The translations under genes and the position numbers were made by a program. Of a DNA stretch of 24,321 bases, positions 23,114 through 24,321 are shown piece after piece. This DNA is from a virus. The first letter of the stretch is position 1; each line of letters starts with the position of its first letter. The notes beneath the pieces are model-generated. The model saw only the letters and a program-made list of their open reading frames with translations. It was not told the DNA's origin and made no database searches. Where the stretch lies: positions 1-24,321 of the IMG/VR virus record IMGVR_UViG_3300044940_000576; one strand, written 5' to 3'.

Positions 23114-23343
23114 CATATCTTGATGTGCCTGTAAAATCGTTTATATGGGGCATTTTGCCACTTTATAGGCGTTTTATATATTAAAGACATAGGATAGTAC
23201 CAATAACGACAAAAGCCCTTAACCAGATTGATTAGGGCTTTCATCGTATATTCGGTGTTTGTCACGCTATACAATCCGAGAAAAGCGTAGGTTGCCGTAG
23301 TTGCAACAAAAATTGAAACCGTTTCACTATAATAGTACCACAT
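23113..23343 (-). CDS. Possible minus-strand membrane protein gene (or non-coding RNA)
   Basis: 76 residues: MWYYYSETVSIFVATTATYA, one hydrophobic segment (about 9-27), then a basic aromatic C-terminus (YWYYPMSLIYK ... RFYRHIK). No family is recognised. Reading leftwards, TTGTTG, 16 nt, CATAAT, six bases and the ATG repeat the leaderless promoter layout of the portal gene. The strong terminator lies directly behind its stop. Against it, it is the only minus-strand gene, and a hairpin AAAGCCCT/AGGGCTTT (23212-23241) lies within it. The alternative is an untranslated RNA ending at that hairpin. If real it may be a regulator or superinfection protein; that is guesswork. Confidence 0.4.
   Translation of the reverse strand: MWYYYSETVSIFVATTATYAFLGLYSVTNTEYTMKALINLVKGFCRYWYYPMSLIYKTPIKWQNAPYKRFYRHIKI
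23212..23241. terminator. Hairpin within the minus-strand ORF
   Basis: AAAGCCCT (23212-23219) and AGGGCTTT (23234-23241) form an 8-bp stem with a 14-nt loop. On the minus strand it is followed by TTTT-like sequence (gggcttttgtcg), making a weak terminator or attenuator about 100-130 nt from the predicted minus-strand start. On the + strand only three T's follow. Confidence 0.45.
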
Positions 23344-23416
23344 TTAAAATTATGGTCAAGTAGTTTTTCACAACAAAATATACAACCCAAAATAAGTGTT
23401 GTATAATTTATATGTT
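23314..23416. promoter_or_regulatory. Divergent promoter/operator region
   Basis: A palindrome TGAAAC-C-GTTTCA (23314-23326) is followed by TATAAT (23328-23333). Further on, AATATACAAC (23377-23386) and GTTGTATAAT (23398-23407) form an inverted repeat with one mismatch and an 11-bp spacer. The right half is the -10 of the gene at 23417. The left half reads on the minus strand as the same box, GTTGTATATT. TTGTTG-N16-CATAAT on the minus strand lies before the ORF at 23343. The whole looks like a small divergent control region, perhaps a switch between strands. Confidence 0.55.
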
Positions 23417-23632
23417 ATGGAAGAGCGTGATCTTATAAAAGAAATCAATCGGCTACAAGATAAAGAAACAGATGAGCAAATAAAAAGGTTGCTTATGTTT
23501 TGCACTCTCCTTGCTAAAGAAAGAAATCTTGTCTACATTGCAGACATTCATCATGTCCTTGACAAAATATCCGAAGCAAATGGTTTCTACCAATCTGAGC
23601 TTTTAGACTATATTGATGAGTACGGGGGATGA
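23417..23632 (+). CDS. Small acidic protein of unknown function
   Basis: 71 residues from ATG 23417 (MEERDLIKEINRLQDKETDEQ). A GTG at 23396 would extend it, but that would place the start upstream of the -10 box TATAAT (23402-23407), so the ATG nine bases behind the box is chosen. The protein is helical and acidic, with no Cys pairs, membrane segment or known motif. Its stop overlaps the next start (ATGA), so the two genes are translationally coupled. Confidence 0.62.
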   Translation: MEERDLIKEINRLQDKETDEQIKRLLMFCTLLAKERNLVYIADIHHVLDKISEANGFYQSELLDYIDEYGG

Positions 23633-24027
23633 AAAAGGTAAAGACATTATCTAAATATAAAAAAGAGCTGGATGCAGTTTTTTCAAAATACATAAGAAAC
23701 AAGTACGCAAAAAATGGATTTGTCAAATGCTACACTTGTTCTGCCTGTAAACCTATCTCGGAGATGCAAAATGGTCACTGGATCCCGCGTAATAATTTAG
23801 CAACACGGTTTTTAGAGGATAATTGTCGTCCTCAGTGCGTTGGGTGTAATATATTCAACAAGGGAAGACCTGACGTGTTTGCTGTCAATCTTCTCAAAGA
23901 GGGGGTAGACATTATCAAGTTACAACAAACTAAATATGCAGTCTTTAAGATGGACTCAATATGGTATGAAAACAAAATCAAAGAATACAAAGAAAAAAAC
24001 AAAGCATTTGAAAAGCAATTTGGGTAG
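23629..24027 (+). CDS. NinG-like recombination protein (HNH/Zn type)
   Basis: 132 residues. 'DAVFSKYIRNKYAKNGFVKCYTCSACKP' has cysteines at 34, 37 and 40, followed by 'EMQNGHWIPRNNLATRFLEDNCRPQCVGCN' with H50, C66, C70 and C73. This is the pattern of the lambda NinG (Rap) family, a structure-specific nuclease in phage recombination. Lengths of about 130-200 are normal for the family. Coupled to the preceding gene by ATGA overlap. Its stop codon lies in the first copy of a 12-bp repeat. Confidence 0.78.
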   Translation: MKKVKTLSKYKKELDAVFSKYIRNKYAKNGFVKCYTCSACKPISEMQNGHWIPRNNLATRFLEDNCRPQCVGCNIFNKGRPDVFAVNLLKEGVDIIKLQQTKYAVFKMDSIWYENKIKEYKEKNKAFEKQFG

Positions 24028-24059
24028 TAATTTAAGTAGTAATTTAGGTAGTAAAGTAT
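24024..24059 (+). repeat. 12-bp tandem array across the ninG-like stop codon
   Basis: gtagtaatttaa (24024-24035), gtagtaatttag (24036-24047) and a diverged copy at 24048-24059. The first copy supplies the TAG stop of the NinG-like gene. Read in the +1 frame the array is open and encodes Ser/Asn/Leu/Gly repeats that continue to 24142. Confidence 0.9.
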
Positions 24060-24215
24060 CTAAATTAGCGAAAAGAAATTATGGCAAAATTCATATTTCT
24101 GATTATATGATTGAAAAGTTTGTACAAAAGAATTGTAAGTAGTATACGTACACAATACGTTGTTATAGGCTATTGTGTATACAGGTGGGCATTAATACTT
24201 TTTGTGTACATTTTT
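24060..24215. other. Non-coding stretch with hairpin; possible gene remnant
   Basis: No convincing gene starts here. One frame is open to TAG at 24140-24142 and reads AKRNYGKIHISDYMIEKF, which looks protein-like but lacks a good start, so it may be a gene remnant or a small gene with an unusual start. A 9-bp hairpin follows, TACACAATA (24149-24157) with TATTGTGTA (24171-24179), loop 13 nt, then an AT-rich approach to the final array. Confidence 0.45.
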
Positions 24216-24321
24216 AGTACACTTTTTAGTACACTTTTTAGTACACTTTTTAGTACACTTTTTAGTACACTTTTTAGTACACTTTTTAGTACACTTTTTA
24301 GTACACTTTTTAGTACACTTT
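24216..24321. repeat. 12-bp tandem array at the window end (at least eight copies)
   Basis: agtacacttttt repeats perfectly eight times from 24216 to 24311, and the ninth copy is cut by the window end. A related gtgtacattttt lies just before (24204-24215). It is the longest array here and may be an assembly break, an iteron-like origin element, or a promoter-proximal array for a gene beyond the window. Confidence 0.97.

Noticed and set aside
23990-24027. A_AAA_AAC slippery site near the end of the NinG-like gene
   Set aside because: The heptamer is in phase, but the -1 frame stops within three codons, so it would give no extended product.
1-24321. Alternative genetic code (TGA or TAG read as amino acid)
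   Set aside because: Portal and the gene at 23417 end in TGA at sensible ends, many genes end in TAG or TAA, and no gene needs read-through.
1-24321. tRNA genes or insertion sequences
   Set aside because: No T-arm-like GGTTCRA with matching acceptor stem, no transposase motif and no terminal inverted repeats were found by eye.

Overview
The window reads as most of the late (structural and lysis) half of a tailed phage, probably with a short, podovirus-type tail, plus the edge of an early or DNA-metabolism region. The DNA is AT-rich and almost every gene is on the + strand. The order is terminase large subunit, portal, scaffold, HK97-fold coat, head accessory proteins, tail fibres, beta-propeller nozzle-like protein, adaptor-like protein, two large internal (ejection) proteins, cell-wall hydrolases, holin-like protein, HNH nuclease, metallophosphoesterase and a NinG-like protein. 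There is no tail tube, tape measure or sheath gene. TGA is used as a normal stop (portal and the gene at 23417), so the code is standard. Almost no gene has a Shine-Dalgarno sequence. Starts sit in an A/T context, usually T immediately before ATG, and several sit 6-10 nt behind a TATAAT-like box, as expected for leaderless or near-leaderless mRNAs. This points to a host that relies little on Shine-Dalgarno pairing but has sigma70-like -10 boxes. A Patescibacteria/CPR-type host is a reasonable but unproven guess.

Layout: 1-4422 packaging, portal and scaffold; 4559-7522 coat and head accessory proteins; 7575-11759 a fibre region in which four genes share a 'RDEN.IP..LG' module; 11821-14848 nozzle-like protein, small fibre-like protein and adaptor; 14852-18526 two internal virion proteins, the first ending in a muramidase-like domain; 18575-20804 lysis region (HExxH metallopeptidase with peptidoglycan-binding domain, M15 peptidase, zinc-ribbon protein, holin-like protein, secreted transglycosylase-like protein); 20909-21434 HNH nuclease and two very small genes; 21609-23084 metallophosphoesterase; 23113-23416 a possible single minus-strand gene and a divergent promoter region; 23417-24027 a small gene and a NinG-like gene; then a hairpin and a long 12-bp array running off the window.

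The most unusual property is that many of the longer gaps between genes in the late region are filled by a private tandem repeat. Units are 10-21 bp with 2-6 copies, each array has a different sequence, the first copy often contains the stop codon of the upstream gene, and the array often ends at or next to the next ATG. Several units contain TATAAT. Both ends of the window also lie in such arrays, as if assembly stopped there. A second notable point is the junction between the two endolysin-like genes: nine A's containing the A_AAA_AAG slippery heptamer lie in the exact phase that would fuse the two proteins by a -1 frameshift.
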